A stretch of 13,608 nucleotides of DNA from Planctomycetota bacterium (GTDB lineage: Bacteria > Planctomycetota > Planctomycetia > Pirellulales > Thermoguttaceae), in the NCBI GenBank assembly GCA_023621895.1, contig JAMOAF010000225.1, positions 1 through 13,608 of the forward strand, read 5' to 3'. The notes below the pieces were generated by a model, which was not told where the DNA came from, searched no databases, and saw only the letters and a list, made by a program, of their open reading frames with translations. The first letter of the stretch is position 1. Each line of letters opens with the position of its first letter. Of this stretch, positions 1-8,593 are shown one piece after another. The translations under genes and the position numbers were made by a program.

Positions 1-14
1 CCGCTTTCCGCTTT

Positions 15-722
15 ATGATCCTTCTCTCCGTTGTCATACCGGCCTATAACGAAGCGCAGCGGCTACCGCCGTACCTGGATGCGATCCGCCGGTATTGCGA
101 CGGCGTCTTCGCCGATCGCTACGAGGTGATCGTTGTCGACGACGGCAGCTCCGACGGCCTGGACGAGGTGCTCCGCCTTGCCGCGGAAGGGTTCGGCAAC
201 CTGCGGACAATCCGCCACCCGAAGAACCGTGGCAAGGGGGCGGCGGTCCGGACCGGGGCCCTCGCGGCAACCGGCCGCTTCGTGCTGTTTGCCGATGCCG
301 ATGGCGCGACGCCGATCGAGGAAGAAAGCCGGCTGCGAAGCCTGGTCGAGTCGGGCGCCGATCTGGCAGTCGGATCACGGCGGATCGCCGGCGACGTGGT
401 GTGCCAGCGGCACGCCATCCGCCGCCTGGTCGGCGCGGCGTTCGCCCGGCTCGCCCAAGCGGCCCTGCGGGTTTCCGTGAGCGATCCGCAGTGCGGATTC
501 AAGATGTTCCGCCGCGAAGTCGCCCAAGAGCTGTTTTCTCGGAGCCGGGAAGACGGCTACTATTTCGACCTGGAATTGCTGATCCTGGCCGAGCGTCTTG
601 GCTACCGCGTGGCCGAAGCCCCGATCCAATGGTCGGAGCAGCCTGGAAGCCGGATGAGCTTTTCCGCCGCGCTGCGGGGCATGTGGGGCGCGTTTCGCCG
701 GCTGCGGGGGCTGCGGCGCTAG
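15..722 (+). CDS. Family 2 glycosyltransferase, dolichyl-phosphate glucosyltransferase-like
   Basis: This 235-residue protein is a GT-A fold family 2 glycosyltransferase. It probably moves a sugar from a nucleotide-sugar to a polyprenyl-phosphate or similar acceptor at the cytoplasmic face of the membrane. The sequence opens with SVVIPAYNE (residues 5-13). VDDGSSDG (41-48) and the metal-binding DADGA (94-98) follow. The downstream block DPQCGFKMFRR (157-167) and FDLELLILAERLGYRVAE (184-201) are typical of the ALG5/DPG-synthase-like branch. No transmembrane segment is evident, so it is a soluble or peripheral single-domain enzyme. The frame stays open to the window's left edge, so a slightly earlier start is possible. 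The ATG at 15 puts the start four residues before SVVIPAYNE, which is normal for the family, but no ribosome binding site shows in the 14 bases available. The sugar and acceptor cannot be told from sequence. Confidence 0.9.
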   Translation: MILLSVVIPAYNEAQRLPPYLDAIRRYCDGVFADRYEVIVVDDGSSDGLDEVLRLAAEGFGNLRTIRHPKNRGKGAAVRTGALAATGRFVLFADADGATPIEEESRLRSLVESGADLAVGSRRIAGDVVCQRHAIRRLVGAAFARLAQAALRVSVSDPQCGFKMFRREVAQELFSRSREDGYYFDLELLILAERLGYRVAEAPIQWSEQPGSRMSFSAALRGMWGAFRRLRGLRR

Positions 723-945
723 AGCCTCCGGGGGCCGTTTCTCCCGGGTCGACCGAAAAAATCGACGAGTCTCGCGGGCGTCCCCGTTGGAAAATCGGCG
801 GCAAAGCGGCTATCTTGAAGGATTCCGGTTCAGCAGAACAAACCGGCCGCGTTCGGCCGCCGACCGCGCGATTCGGCCTGCCAACCGGCACGCCGGGTTT
901 TCTTGAGACTTGCTGACTTACTGATTCTCAGAAGGAGAAGCCTCG

Positions 946-1620
946 ATGCGTTGCACGATTCTGGGACTTGCCCTTGGAATGTGCTTGGCGCCGCTGGCCG
1001 GCGCCGAGGAAGCCAAGGAACCCCTCAAGACGGAGATTCCCGCGGAAGTCCTGGCCGGCACGCCGCCCGACGTGCTCGCCCTGCTGTTCCCCGAGTTGGA
1101 GCCCCTTCCAGAAGGCAAGCAACCGGATTTCATGGTTCCCAAGGGCACGGTGAATCTCGCGCTGAAGAAAAAGGTCACCGCCAGCGACACCCGACCGCTG
1201 ATCGGCAAGCTCGAATTCATCACCGACGGCCGCAAGTCGGGCGACGAAGACGCCTACGTCGAGCTGGCCCCGATGATCCAGTGGGTGCAGATCGACCTCG
1301 AGCAGCCGTGCGAGATCTACGCCGTTTATCTCTGGCACTACTTCCGCGAAGCGCGAGGCTATCACGACGTCGTGGTCCAGGTGTCCGACGACGCCGAATT
1401 CAAGGCCGGCGTCCAAACCGTCTACAGCAACGACCAGGACAACTCACTGAAACTGGGCATCGGCAAGAGCCGCCCGTACATCGAGACGTTCCTGGGCAGG
1501 TTGATCGACGCCAAGGGCGTTACCGCTCGATACGTGCGGGTTTACAGCAATGGCAATACGGCGAACGATTTGAATCACTACATCGAAGTCGAAGTATTCG
1601 GCAAGCCCGTGAAAAAATAG
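946..1620 (+). CDS. Secreted protein with F5/8 type C (discoidin)-like domain
   Basis: This 224-residue protein starts at an ATG preceded by AAGGAG at 932-937, eight bases upstream. Residues 1-20 form a Sec signal peptide: a short basic start, a hydrophobic core LGLALGMCLAPLA and an AGA cleavage site before EEAKEP. Cys13 is not in a lipobox, so a lipoprotein is unlikely. After a Pro/Glu-rich linker, residues 69-220 resemble a discoidin/F5/8C jelly-roll. They include NLALKKKVTASD, FITDGRKSGDEDAYVEL, WVQIDLEQPCEIYAVYLWH, VVVQVSDDAEF, RYVRVYSNG and a final YIEVEVFGK strand. Such domains usually bind carbohydrates or other surface ligands, so periplasmic or surface sugar binding is a reasonable inference. 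There are no catalytic motifs. The next gene begins 13 bases after the stop, so the two are probably co-transcribed. The domain call is by pattern and is moderately secure. Confidence 0.82.
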   Translation: MRCTILGLALGMCLAPLAGAEEAKEPLKTEIPAEVLAGTPPDVLALLFPELEPLPEGKQPDFMVPKGTVNLALKKKVTASDTRPLIGKLEFITDGRKSGDEDAYVELAPMIQWVQIDLEQPCEIYAVYLWHYFREARGYHDVVVQVSDDAEFKAGVQTVYSNDQDNSLKLGIGKSRPYIETFLGRLIDAKGVTARYVRVYSNGNTANDLNHYIEVEVFGKPVKK

Positions 1621-1633
1621 AAGGGACAAGACC

Positions 1634-2881
1634 ATGACCGTTACTGGCAAGACCGACGAGCGTCCGAGCGCCGGTTCCGTTTCACGCCGCGGCTTTCTGG
1701 CGGGCGCGTCGATGGCCGCGGCGGCGGTGATCGCGCCGCAAACCGCCCGAGGCTACCAGGCCAATTCCAAGGTGCGGATCGGCCTGGCCGGCTGCGGCGG
1801 CCGGGGCGCCTGGATCGCCGAGTTGTTCCAGCAGCATGGCGGATACGAAGTGGCCGCGGTGGCCGACTACTTCCAGGACCGGGTTGACAGGTGCGGCGAG
1901 AAGTTCGGCATCGCCCCTTCCCGCCGTTTCTCGGGCTTGAAGGGTTACGAGCGGATGCTCGATTCGGGTATCGATGCCCTGGTGATCGAGTCGCCGCCTT
2001 ACTTCCATCCCGGGCAGGCCGCCGCCGGCGTCGCCGCGGGCAAGCATGTCTATGTCGCCAAGCCGATCGCCGTCGACGTGCCCGGCTGCATGTCGATCGA
2101 AGAGAGTGGCCGCAAGGCGACTGAAAAGGGGCTCTGCTTCCTCGTCGATTTCCAGACCCGGGCGGACCAGTTCTACATCGAGGCCATCCGGCGGGTCCAC
2201 GAGGGCGCCCTGGGCGATTTCGCCTTCGGCGAATCGACCTACCATGCCGGAATCCCCTGGGCCGGCCAGGCCGAGGCGGCCAAGGAGGCGGCCACAAACT
2301 CCGAGGCGCGGCTCCGTGCCTGGGGAGTCGACCAGGTCCTCTCCGGCGACATCATCACCGAACAGAATATTCACACGCTCGACGTGGCCAGTTGGATCAT
2401 GGACAAGCCGCCGGTCTGCGCATTCGGCACCGGCGGGCGAAAGGTCCGCGGCTACGGCAATTGCTGGGACACGTTCAGCGTCACCTTCCAGTATCCGGAC
2501 AACGTCGGCATCGCCTTCAGTTCACGGCAGTTCAACGGCCACGGGAGCCAGCCCGAGGGCATCAGGAACCGGATGTTCGGCACCAAGGGGGTGCTGGAAA
2601 CCGCCTACGGAGGCGACGTGCTGATCCGCGGCGAGAACTTCTACCGCGGCGGCAGCAGCCCGGCAATCTACAAGGATGGGGCAGTGGCCAACATCGCGAC
2701 CTTCCACAAGAGCATCCAGGCTGGCGACTCGACGAACCCGACCGTCGCCCCCAGCGTCCGCAGCAACCTGGTCACGATCCTCGGCCGCACGGCCGCCTAC
2801 CGAGGCGAGGTCGTCTATTGGGAGAATCTCGTCAAGAGCACGGAAAAGCTCGAGGCCGATCTCCGCGGGTTGAAGAGCTGA
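1634..2881 (+). CDS. Tat-exported Gfo/Idh/MocA family oxidoreductase
   Basis: This 415-residue NAD(P)-dependent oxidoreductase carries a twin-arginine signal, SVSRRGFLAGAS (residues 15-26), followed by an Ala-rich hydrophobic stretch to about 40. It is therefore probably folded with its cofactor in the cytoplasm and exported. The Rossmann domain starts with KVRIGLAGCGGRG (46-58), the dinucleotide-binding glycine motif. VYVAKPIAVDVPGC (139-152) contains the conserved Lys-Pro; Ala replaces the Glu of the common EKP form. The C-terminal substrate domain includes FLVDFQTRADQFYIEA (169-184) and DIITEQNIHTLDVASWIM (239-256), where His247 is a likely catalytic candidate. Characterised relatives oxidise or reduce sugars, inositols or glycosides; the substrate here is unknown. 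AAGGGA at 1621-1626 serves as the ribosome binding site. The 13-base gap to the discoidin-like gene suggests a functional pair, perhaps sugar capture plus oxidation. Confidence 0.9.
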   Translation: MTVTGKTDERPSAGSVSRRGFLAGASMAAAAVIAPQTARGYQANSKVRIGLAGCGGRGAWIAELFQQHGGYEVAAVADYFQDRVDRCGEKFGIAPSRRFSGLKGYERMLDSGIDALVIESPPYFHPGQAAAGVAAGKHVYVAKPIAVDVPGCMSIEESGRKATEKGLCFLVDFQTRADQFYIEAIRRVHEGALGDFAFGESTYHAGIPWAGQAEAAKEAATNSEARLRAWGVDQVLSGDIITEQNIHTLDVASWIMDKPPVCAFGTGGRKVRGYGNCWDTFSVTFQYPDNVGIAFSSRQFNGHGSQPEGIRNRMFGTKGVLETAYGGDVLIRGENFYRGGSSPAIYKDGAVANIATFHKSIQAGDSTNPTVAPSVRSNLVTILGRTAAYRGEVVYWENLVKSTEKLEADLRGLKS

Positions 2882-2883
2882 CG

Positions 2884-2938
2884 GGTTCGCCTGGTTCCCA
2901 GGTTCGCCTGGTTCCCAGGCGGGAGCTTGGGAACGAGG
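2884..2938. repeat. Palindromic repeat, TTCCCAAGCT family, with duplicated left arm
   Basis: A 17-base unit (GGTTCGCCTGGTTCCCA) occurs twice in exact tandem at 2884-2900 and 2901-2917. The second copy continues into GGCGGGAGCTTGGGAACGAGG. Bases 2911-2917 (GTTCCCA) and 2928-2934 (TGGGAAC) form the inverted arms. This is a diverged member of the palindrome family seen again at 6415, 8241, 8361, 8383, 8471 and 9347. It sits between the oxidoreductase stop and cstA. A TTG inside it opens the cstA frame early but is not a credible start. Confidence 0.75.
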
Positions 2939-2981
2939 CAGTCATATTATGTCACGATCGCCCGGGATCAGTTCCATCACC

Positions 2982-2987
2982 AGGGGG
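2982..2987 (+). promoter_or_regulatory. Ribosome binding site that sets the cstA start
   Basis: AGGGGG lies five bases before the ATG at 2993. It favours that ATG over the upstream in-frame TTG at 2927, which lies inside the palindromic repeat. The next residues, MVAFVAGLLLLVGGYVVYGR, match a normal CstA-type first membrane helix. Confidence 0.6.
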
Positions 2988-2992
2988 CACTT

Positions 2993-4531
2993 ATGGTCGC
3001 CTTCGTAGCCGGTCTGTTACTGCTTGTCGGAGGTTATGTCGTCTATGGGAGGCTGATCGAGTCGGCGATCCGCGTGGATCCCGACCGGGCCACGCCTGCG
3101 GTGGCGCTTGCCGACGGGGTCGATTATGTCGCCATGCCTACATGGCGCGTCTACCTGATCCAGCTCTTGAACATTGCCGGGCTGGGGCCGGTGTTTGGGC
3201 CGATCATGGGCGCGTTGTGGGGGCCGCAGGTGTTTCTTTGGGTCGTCCTGGGCTGCATCCTCGGCGGCGCCGTCCACGATTTCCTCATCGGCGGGATGTC
3301 GATCCGCAACCATGGGGCCGGACTGCCCGACCTGGTGAGCCAATACCTCGGCAACGTGATCAAGCATTTCGCCACGTTCTTCATCCTCCTCCTGATGGTG
3401 CTGGTGGGGACGGTGTTCGTCAAAGGGCCGGCCCTGCTGATTGTGGATATCCTGCCGGCCGAGACGGTCGGCTCGTGGTTCGGGCCGGCGGCCGTGTCAT
3501 GGCTCCAGTCGTCGACCTTCGGACTGACCAATTGGCTGTGGGTAGTCATGGCGGTGATCTATGTCTACTACCTCCTCGCCACGATGCTGCCGATCGACGT
3601 GCTCATCGGGCGTCTCTACCCATTTTTCGCCGCTGCCCTGTTGGTGATGGTCGCCGGGCTGGGCTGGGCCCTGCTCAGCGGCCGGATCGCGATGCCGGAG
3701 TTCACGTTGGCAAACCTGCACCCCAAGCAGTTGCCGGCGTGGCCCTTGATCTTCATCACGGTAAGCTGCGGAGCGGTAAGTGGGTTTCATGCCACCCAGA
3801 GCCCGCTGATGGCCCGCTGCCTGAAGAACGAGAAGCACATGCGGCTTGTGTTCTACGGGGCAATGATTTCCGAAGGGATCATCGCCCTCGTCTGGGCGTC
3901 GGTGGCCCAGGGTTTCTACGGTGGAAGCGAAGGCCTGGCCAACGCCCTGGCCAAGGGCGGCCCCGGCGGCGTGGTCCACGAGACATGCTTTGCCACGATG
4001 GGACATTTCGGAGGCGTGCTGGCCGTGCTGGGCGTGGTCGTCCTGCCGATCACCTCCGGCGATACGGCGTTCCGCGTCGGCCGGCTGATGCTGGCGGATT
4101 ACTTCCACCTCCCACAAAAACAGCTCCACAACCGCTACGTCCTGGTCGTTCCCATGTTCGCGATCTCGCTGGCGTTGAACTTCGTCAATTTCGAGATCAT
4201 CTGGAGGTACTTCGGCTGGGCCAACCAGACCTTGGCCGCCTTGGCCCTGTGGGCCGGGGCCGTTTTTCTCGCCCGGCGGGCGAGCCGCTGGCGGATCGCC
4301 TTTTTCCCCGCCATATTTATGACCGTCGTCACCACCACCTACATCCTCGTGGAGGACATCGGTTTTGGACTCGGCCAGAAATGGGGCACCGTGCTGGGAA
4401 CCGCGATCGGGCTCGCTGTTGCCGGCATTTTCCTCCTGGTTCGGCCCAAGCTCCCGCCGGATGAAGACAGGCCCCTGGCGCCTGTCCCCCTTTCGGAGGC
4501 AGAGTGGAGCACGGATTCGATCGCGTCATGA
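2993..4531 (+). CDS. cstA: CstA-family carbon starvation / peptide-pyruvate transporter
   Basis: This 512-residue, highly hydrophobic inner-membrane protein has roughly a dozen helices and belongs to the CstA family. Characterised members import pyruvate or peptides when carbon is scarce. Diagnostic blocks are GPVFGPIMGALWG (65-77), GAVHDFLIGG (92-101), CGAVSGFHATQSPLMAR (259-275), LPITSGDTAFRVGR (351-364) and FGWANQTLAA (407-416). It is shorter than E. coli CstA (about 700 residues), mainly in the C-terminal part, which is common outside proteobacteria. The last 30 residues are a polar cytoplasmic tail. The start at 2993 is chosen because AGGGGG precedes it and a transmembrane helix follows at once. 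Starting at TTG 2927 would add 22 residues read through a repeat. It is 111 bases from the oxidoreductase and separated by a palindrome, so it is probably a separate transcription unit. The substrate is not determinable from sequence. Confidence 0.92.
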   Translation: MVAFVAGLLLLVGGYVVYGRLIESAIRVDPDRATPAVALADGVDYVAMPTWRVYLIQLLNIAGLGPVFGPIMGALWGPQVFLWVVLGCILGGAVHDFLIGGMSIRNHGAGLPDLVSQYLGNVIKHFATFFILLLMVLVGTVFVKGPALLIVDILPAETVGSWFGPAAVSWLQSSTFGLTNWLWVVMAVIYVYYLLATMLPIDVLIGRLYPFFAAALLVMVAGLGWALLSGRIAMPEFTLANLHPKQLPAWPLIFITVSCGAVSGFHATQSPLMARCLKNEKHMRLVFYGAMISEGIIALVWASVAQGFYGGSEGLANALAKGGPGGVVHETCFATMGHFGGVLAVLGVVVLPITSGDTAFRVGRLMLADYFHLPQKQLHNRYVLVVPMFAISLALNFVNFEIIWRYFGWANQTLAALALWAGAVFLARRASRWRIAFFPAIFMTVVTTTYILVEDIGFGLGQKWGTVLGTAIGLAVAGIFLLVRPKLPPDEDRPLAPVPLSEAEWSTDSIAS

Positions 4532-4624
4532 GCACGGTCATAGCCCGGCTCCGGCTGGCGATCCGTCCCGCCGGTCGATGGCAGCGGCCAATCCGGCTCA
4601 TCCGCACCGGTCCCCTACGCCACC

Positions 4625-4679
4625 AATCGTCTCTGCTCTATAATGTAATGTGTTTTGCGAACGTATCTTAGAGACGATT
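4625..4679. promoter_or_regulatory. Putative promoter framed by a perfect 10-bp inverted repeat, upstream of def
   Basis: AATCGTCTCT at 4625-4634 and AGAGACGATT at 4670-4679 are exact inverted copies 35 bases apart. The space between is AT-rich against a GC-rich background. It contains a consensus TATAAT at 4639-4644, but no good -35 hexamer lies 16-18 bases upstream (TACGCC at 4616-4621 is poor). The layout fits a regulator binding two half-sites around a -10 element, about 90-130 bases before the def start. It could also be a transcript hairpin. The inverted repeat is seen directly; the promoter and operator roles are inferred. Confidence 0.45.
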
Positions 4680-4755
4680 CATTTGTTTCCCATCTTGTCG
4701 TCCCAGCTTTCTTCCGCCATCCACGGGAGCCCTAACCTGGCGGCATCGCACTCCC

Positions 4756-4761
4756 AAGGAG
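4756..4761 (+). promoter_or_regulatory. Ribosome binding site for def (GTG start)
   Basis: AAGGAG nine bases before the GTG at 4771 supports that non-ATG start. No in-frame ATG is available near the N-terminus of the deformylase. Confidence 0.7.
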
Positions 4762-4770
4762 AGTCATTGC

Positions 4771-5349
4771 GTGCAGATCATCAAGTATCCCCACCCAACG
4801 CTGCGATACAAATCGAAGCCCCTGAAGCGGGTGGATCGCGAGCTCAAGGAAATGATCGCCGAGATGTTCGACCTCATGTATACTCACGACGGGCTAGGTC
4901 TTGCCGCCAATCAGGTGGATTTGCCGTATCGGGTCTTCGTGATGAACGTGAAAGACGAGTCGGGCGATGGGCAGGAGCGGGTGTTCATCAATCCGGTGAT
5001 CTCACGCAAGTCGGGCCAGGCTGAGGAGAGCGAGGGTTGCCTGAGTTTTCCGGAAATCTACGCCCCGGTCCGCAGACCTGAGCGGATCGTGGTTTCGGCT
5101 TACGGACTCGACGGCCGCGAGTTCAGCTACGCGATGGATGGGTTGTATGCTCGAGCGGTGCAGCACGAAGTGGATCACCTCGACGGGGTGCTGTTCATCG
5201 ATCGGCTCAGCCCGGCCAACCAGTTGGCGATCCGCGAGGACCTGGACGACCTGGTTCGGGAGTTCGAGTCGTCGCGGCGTTTGGGCGCGATTGCCGGCGA
5301 CGAGGAGATTGCGGCGCGGCTGGCCGGATTGGAGTCGGTCAGGACGTGA
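4771..5349 (+). CDS. def: Peptide deformylase
   Basis: This 192-residue enzyme removes the formyl group from the N-terminal formyl-methionine of new proteins, using a metal ion (usually Fe2+). All three family motifs are intact. They are GLGLAANQV (41-49), EGCLS (88-92, with metal ligand Cys90) and QHEVDHLDG (131-139, with ligands His132 and His136 and catalytic Glu133). After the core there is a charged C-terminal helix (about 150-192) rich in Arg, Asp and Glu. The start is GTG with a clear AAGGAG. The fmt gene follows after 23 bases, the classic def-fmt pairing in which the enzymes that add and remove the formyl group are made together. A candidate promoter with an inverted repeat lies upstream at 4625-4679. 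Confidence 0.96.
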   Translation: MQIIKYPHPTLRYKSKPLKRVDRELKEMIAEMFDLMYTHDGLGLAANQVDLPYRVFVMNVKDESGDGQERVFINPVISRKSGQAEESEGCLSFPEIYAPVRRPERIVVSAYGLDGREFSYAMDGLYARAVQHEVDHLDGVLFIDRLSPANQLAIREDLDDLVREFESSRRLGAIAGDEEIAARLAGLESVRT

Positions 5350-5361
5350 GCGGCGAACAGG

Positions 5362-5367
5362 GGAGGA
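5362..5367 (+). promoter_or_regulatory. Ribosome binding site that sets the fmt start
   Basis: GGAGGA lies five bases before ATG 5373. An alternative in-frame GTG at 5346 overlaps the def stop as GTGA, but it would add nine non-conserved residues before RLVMMGTGPFAVP, so ATG 5373 is preferred. Confidence 0.6.
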
Positions 5368-5372
5368 ATCCC

Positions 5373-6326
5373 ATGCGACTGGTCATGATGGGCACCGGAC
5401 CGTTTGCGGTCCCGACGTTTCAACGGCTGTTTGAAGCCCGCCACGCCGTCGTCGCCCTCGTGACCGGACCACGGAAGTGGCGCGGGAACAAGCCTGTTGC
5501 CGCCAGTCCGCTGCGCGACGTGGCCCACCAGCACGGTGTCACGATCTACGATCCCCCGGACATCAACACCGAGGAGGCTCAGCAGCGGTTGACCGGTTTC
5601 CAGGCCGATTTACACGTGGTCTGCGACTACGGGCAGGTTCTGTCGGCCGCAACGCTGGCAACCGCGCGGCTCGGCGGCATCAACCTGCACGCGTCGCTCT
5701 TGCCGAAGTACCGCGGCGCCGCGCCGATCAATTGGGCGATCTACCATGGCGAGAAAGAGACCGGCGTGAGCGTGATCCACATGACGCCGAGGGTCGACGC
5801 CGGCCCGGTCATCGCCCAGGGGCGCACACCCATCAAAGACGGCGAGACGGCCGAGCAGTTGGAAGCCCGGCTCGCCGAAATCGGAAGCTGGCTGATCCAC
5901 CGCGTGATCGACACGTTGGGGTCGGGCAAACCGGAGTCGCTGCCCCAGGATTCCGCCCTGGCTTCGCGTGCCCCGCGGCTGAAAAAGACCGACGGGCTGA
6001 TCGACTGGACCTGTTCGGCCGAGGCCGTCCGAAACCACATCCGCGCGGTCATTCCCTGGCCCAAGAGTTATACATTCTGGCGCCGGGCTGGCTCTGCGCC
6101 GCTGCGGTTGATCGTCGGCCCGGTCGAAATCGCTGGCGACTCGCCGGCACGCGTTCAGCCGGGAACCGTCGCCGAGGGCGACGGCAATCGGGTCGTGGTG
6201 GCAACCGGCGCTGGCTGCGTTGCCTTGAGTTCGCTCCAACCGGCCGGCAAACGCGAGATGGACATTCGCGAGTTCCAACTTGGCTATCGCCTTGAGCCCG
6301 GTGACCGTTTCGGCCCAGAATCGTAA
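5373..6326 (+). CDS. fmt: Methionyl-tRNA formyltransferase
   Basis: This 317-residue enzyme transfers a formyl group from 10-formyl-tetrahydrofolate to methionyl-initiator-tRNA before translation starts. The N-terminal Rossmann-like domain begins RLVMMGTGPFAVP. The folate-binding and catalytic block INLHASLLPKYRGAAPINWA spans 103-122. The catalytic triad is Asn104, His106 and Asp142 (in TPRVDAGPVIAQ). The linker and C-terminal OB-like tRNA-binding domain cover about 205-317, starting near APRLKKTDGLIDW and including NHIRAVIPWP. Length is normal for the family. It is the second gene of a def-fmt operon and has its own ribosome binding site. Nothing is missing or truncated. Confidence 0.96.
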   Translation: MRLVMMGTGPFAVPTFQRLFEARHAVVALVTGPRKWRGNKPVAASPLRDVAHQHGVTIYDPPDINTEEAQQRLTGFQADLHVVCDYGQVLSAATLATARLGGINLHASLLPKYRGAAPINWAIYHGEKETGVSVIHMTPRVDAGPVIAQGRTPIKDGETAEQLEARLAEIGSWLIHRVIDTLGSGKPESLPQDSALASRAPRLKKTDGLIDWTCSAEAVRNHIRAVIPWPKSYTFWRRAGSAPLRLIVGPVEIAGDSPARVQPGTVAEGDGNRVVVATGAGCVALSSLQPAGKREMDIREFQLGYRLEPGDRFGPES

Positions 6327-6357
6327 TCCCCTCCCACCGACCTTAAGAGGGGTGCGA

Positions 6358-6387
6358 TTGACCCCGGGTCGTGTGGAGTGCTACAGT
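6358..6387 (+). promoter_or_regulatory. Putative sigma70-like promoter for the helicase gene
   Basis: TTGACC at 6358-6363 matches the -35 consensus in five of six bases. TACAGT at 6382-6387, 18 bases away, matches the -10 in four of six. It lies after the fmt stop and before the helicase. If used, transcription would start near 6394, which would exclude helicase start codons upstream of that point. The evidence is pattern only. Confidence 0.3.
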
Positions 6388-6414
6388 CTGGGGACGAGGT
6401 CACGAGTGTCTTCC

Positions 6415-6439
6415 GGTTCTCAAGCGCCAGCTTGGAGCC
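6415..6439. repeat. Degenerate palindromic repeat, TTCCCAAGCT family
   Basis: GGTTCTCAAGCG, a short centre and CAGCTTGGAGCC form an imperfect version of the palindrome seen intact at 8383-8408. It lies in the open frame upstream of the helicase, where it would be read as SGSQAPAWSRL. This argues that the true helicase start is downstream of it. Confidence 0.55.
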
Positions 6440-6522
6440 GCCTGAGGAGTATTACCGTTTTCATCGTTTCGCGTGCCGCTCGGCGGCATGAGAAATGGAA
6501 CCAGCATAGGAACCATTCACAC

Positions 6523-8181
<1,659 letters not shown>

Positions 8182-8240
8182 AGGGCCGAATCCTCAAGGT
8201 TCAAACTCCAAACTCCAAGGTTCAAACCCTCCTTTCCCTG

Positions 8241-8264
8241 GTTCCCAAGCTCCAGCTTGGGAAT
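8241..8264. repeat. Palindromic repeat, TTCCCAAGCT family
   Basis: TTCCCAAGCT at 8242-8251 and AGCTTGGGAA at 8254-8263 are perfect inverted arms around a 2-base CC centre. It is one of the best-preserved copies in the window. Confidence 0.8.
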
Positions 8265-8358
8265 GACCAAGGTCCAATTTTCAATGACCAATCAAGAAGC
8301 TCGCGAAACGTTTTTGAACATTGGATTTTGAACCTTGAACCTTTCATCCCTGTCCCCT

Positions 8359-8408
8359 GGTTCCCAAGCTCCAGCCACCCCTGGTTCCCAAGCTCCAGCT
8401 TGGGAACC
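8359..8408. repeat. Palindromic repeats: one half copy followed by one perfect copy
   Basis: A truncated copy (GGTTCCCAAGCTCCAG, 8359-8374) is followed by a full one at 8383-8408. In the full copy GGTTCCCAAGCT (8383-8394) and AGCTTGGGAACC (8397-8408) are exact 12-bp inverted arms around CC. The tandem half-plus-full layout resembles that at 2884-2938. Confidence 0.8.
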
Positions 8409-8470
8409 TTACCCCCAAACCATGATTTCCATCATTCCAACGGGCTCTTGGCGGTGGCCACAAGCCAGCA

Positions 8471-8497
8471 TTCCCAAGCCGGAGCTTGGGAACGAGG
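8471..8497. repeat. Palindromic repeat, TTCCCAAGCT family
   Basis: TTCCCAAGCC and GGAGCTTGGGAA (8471-8492) form a slightly diverged copy followed by CGAGG. It lies directly before the CCCTGAA tract. Confidence 0.7.
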
Positions 8498-8503
8498 TGA
8501 AAA

Positions 8504-8587
8504 CCCTGAACCCTGAACCCTGAACCCTGAACCCTGAACCCTGAACCCTGAACCCTGAACCCTGAACCCTGAACCCTGAACCCTGAA
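8504..8587. repeat. Tandem heptamer array, 12 exact copies of CCCTGAA
   Basis: Twelve uninterrupted 7-base units (TTCAGGG on the other strand) end seven bases before the bioD GTG at 8594. Because 7 is not a multiple of 3 and the unit contains TGA, every forward frame meets a stop within 21 bases, so the array is not translated as part of bioD. The minus strand is open through it only because TTCAGGG has no stop. Perfect copy identity suggests recent expansion by slippage. Confidence 0.95.
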
Positions 8588-8593
8588 CCCCTT

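Larger units (their letters stand above)
8182..8593. other. Gene-free repeat-dense region between helicase and bioD
   Basis: These 412 bases hold no credible gene. The first part (8182-8350) is AT-richer than the neighbouring genes. AAGGTTCAAA occurs at 8196-8205 and 8217-8226, and its inverted copy TTTGAACCTT is at 8327-8336, so a long imperfect foldback is possible. Three full and one half copy of the TTCCCAAGCT palindrome follow, then the CCCTGAA array up to the bioD start. I see no terminator with a T-run and no convincing promoter for bioD. Confidence 0.7.

Noticed and set aside
723..945. Terminator or small gene after the glycosyltransferase
   Set aside because: Only a weak six-pair stem (CCGGGG / TCCCGG near 728-748) without a T-run was found, and there is no credible small reading frame.
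2927..2992. Upstream TTG start for cstA
   Set aside because: The codon lies inside a palindromic repeat. The added residues are not membrane-like, and AGGGGG sits correctly before ATG 2993.
4625..4679. Miniature transposon with 10-bp terminal repeats
   Set aside because: The whole unit is only 55 bases, no target duplication flanks it (CC on the left, CA on the right), and no second copy is present. A regulatory site is the simpler reading.
4650..5024. Separate small gene overlapping the start of def
   Set aside because: It is in another frame, has no family resemblance and overlaps the conserved GLGLAANQ and EGCLS coding region of def.
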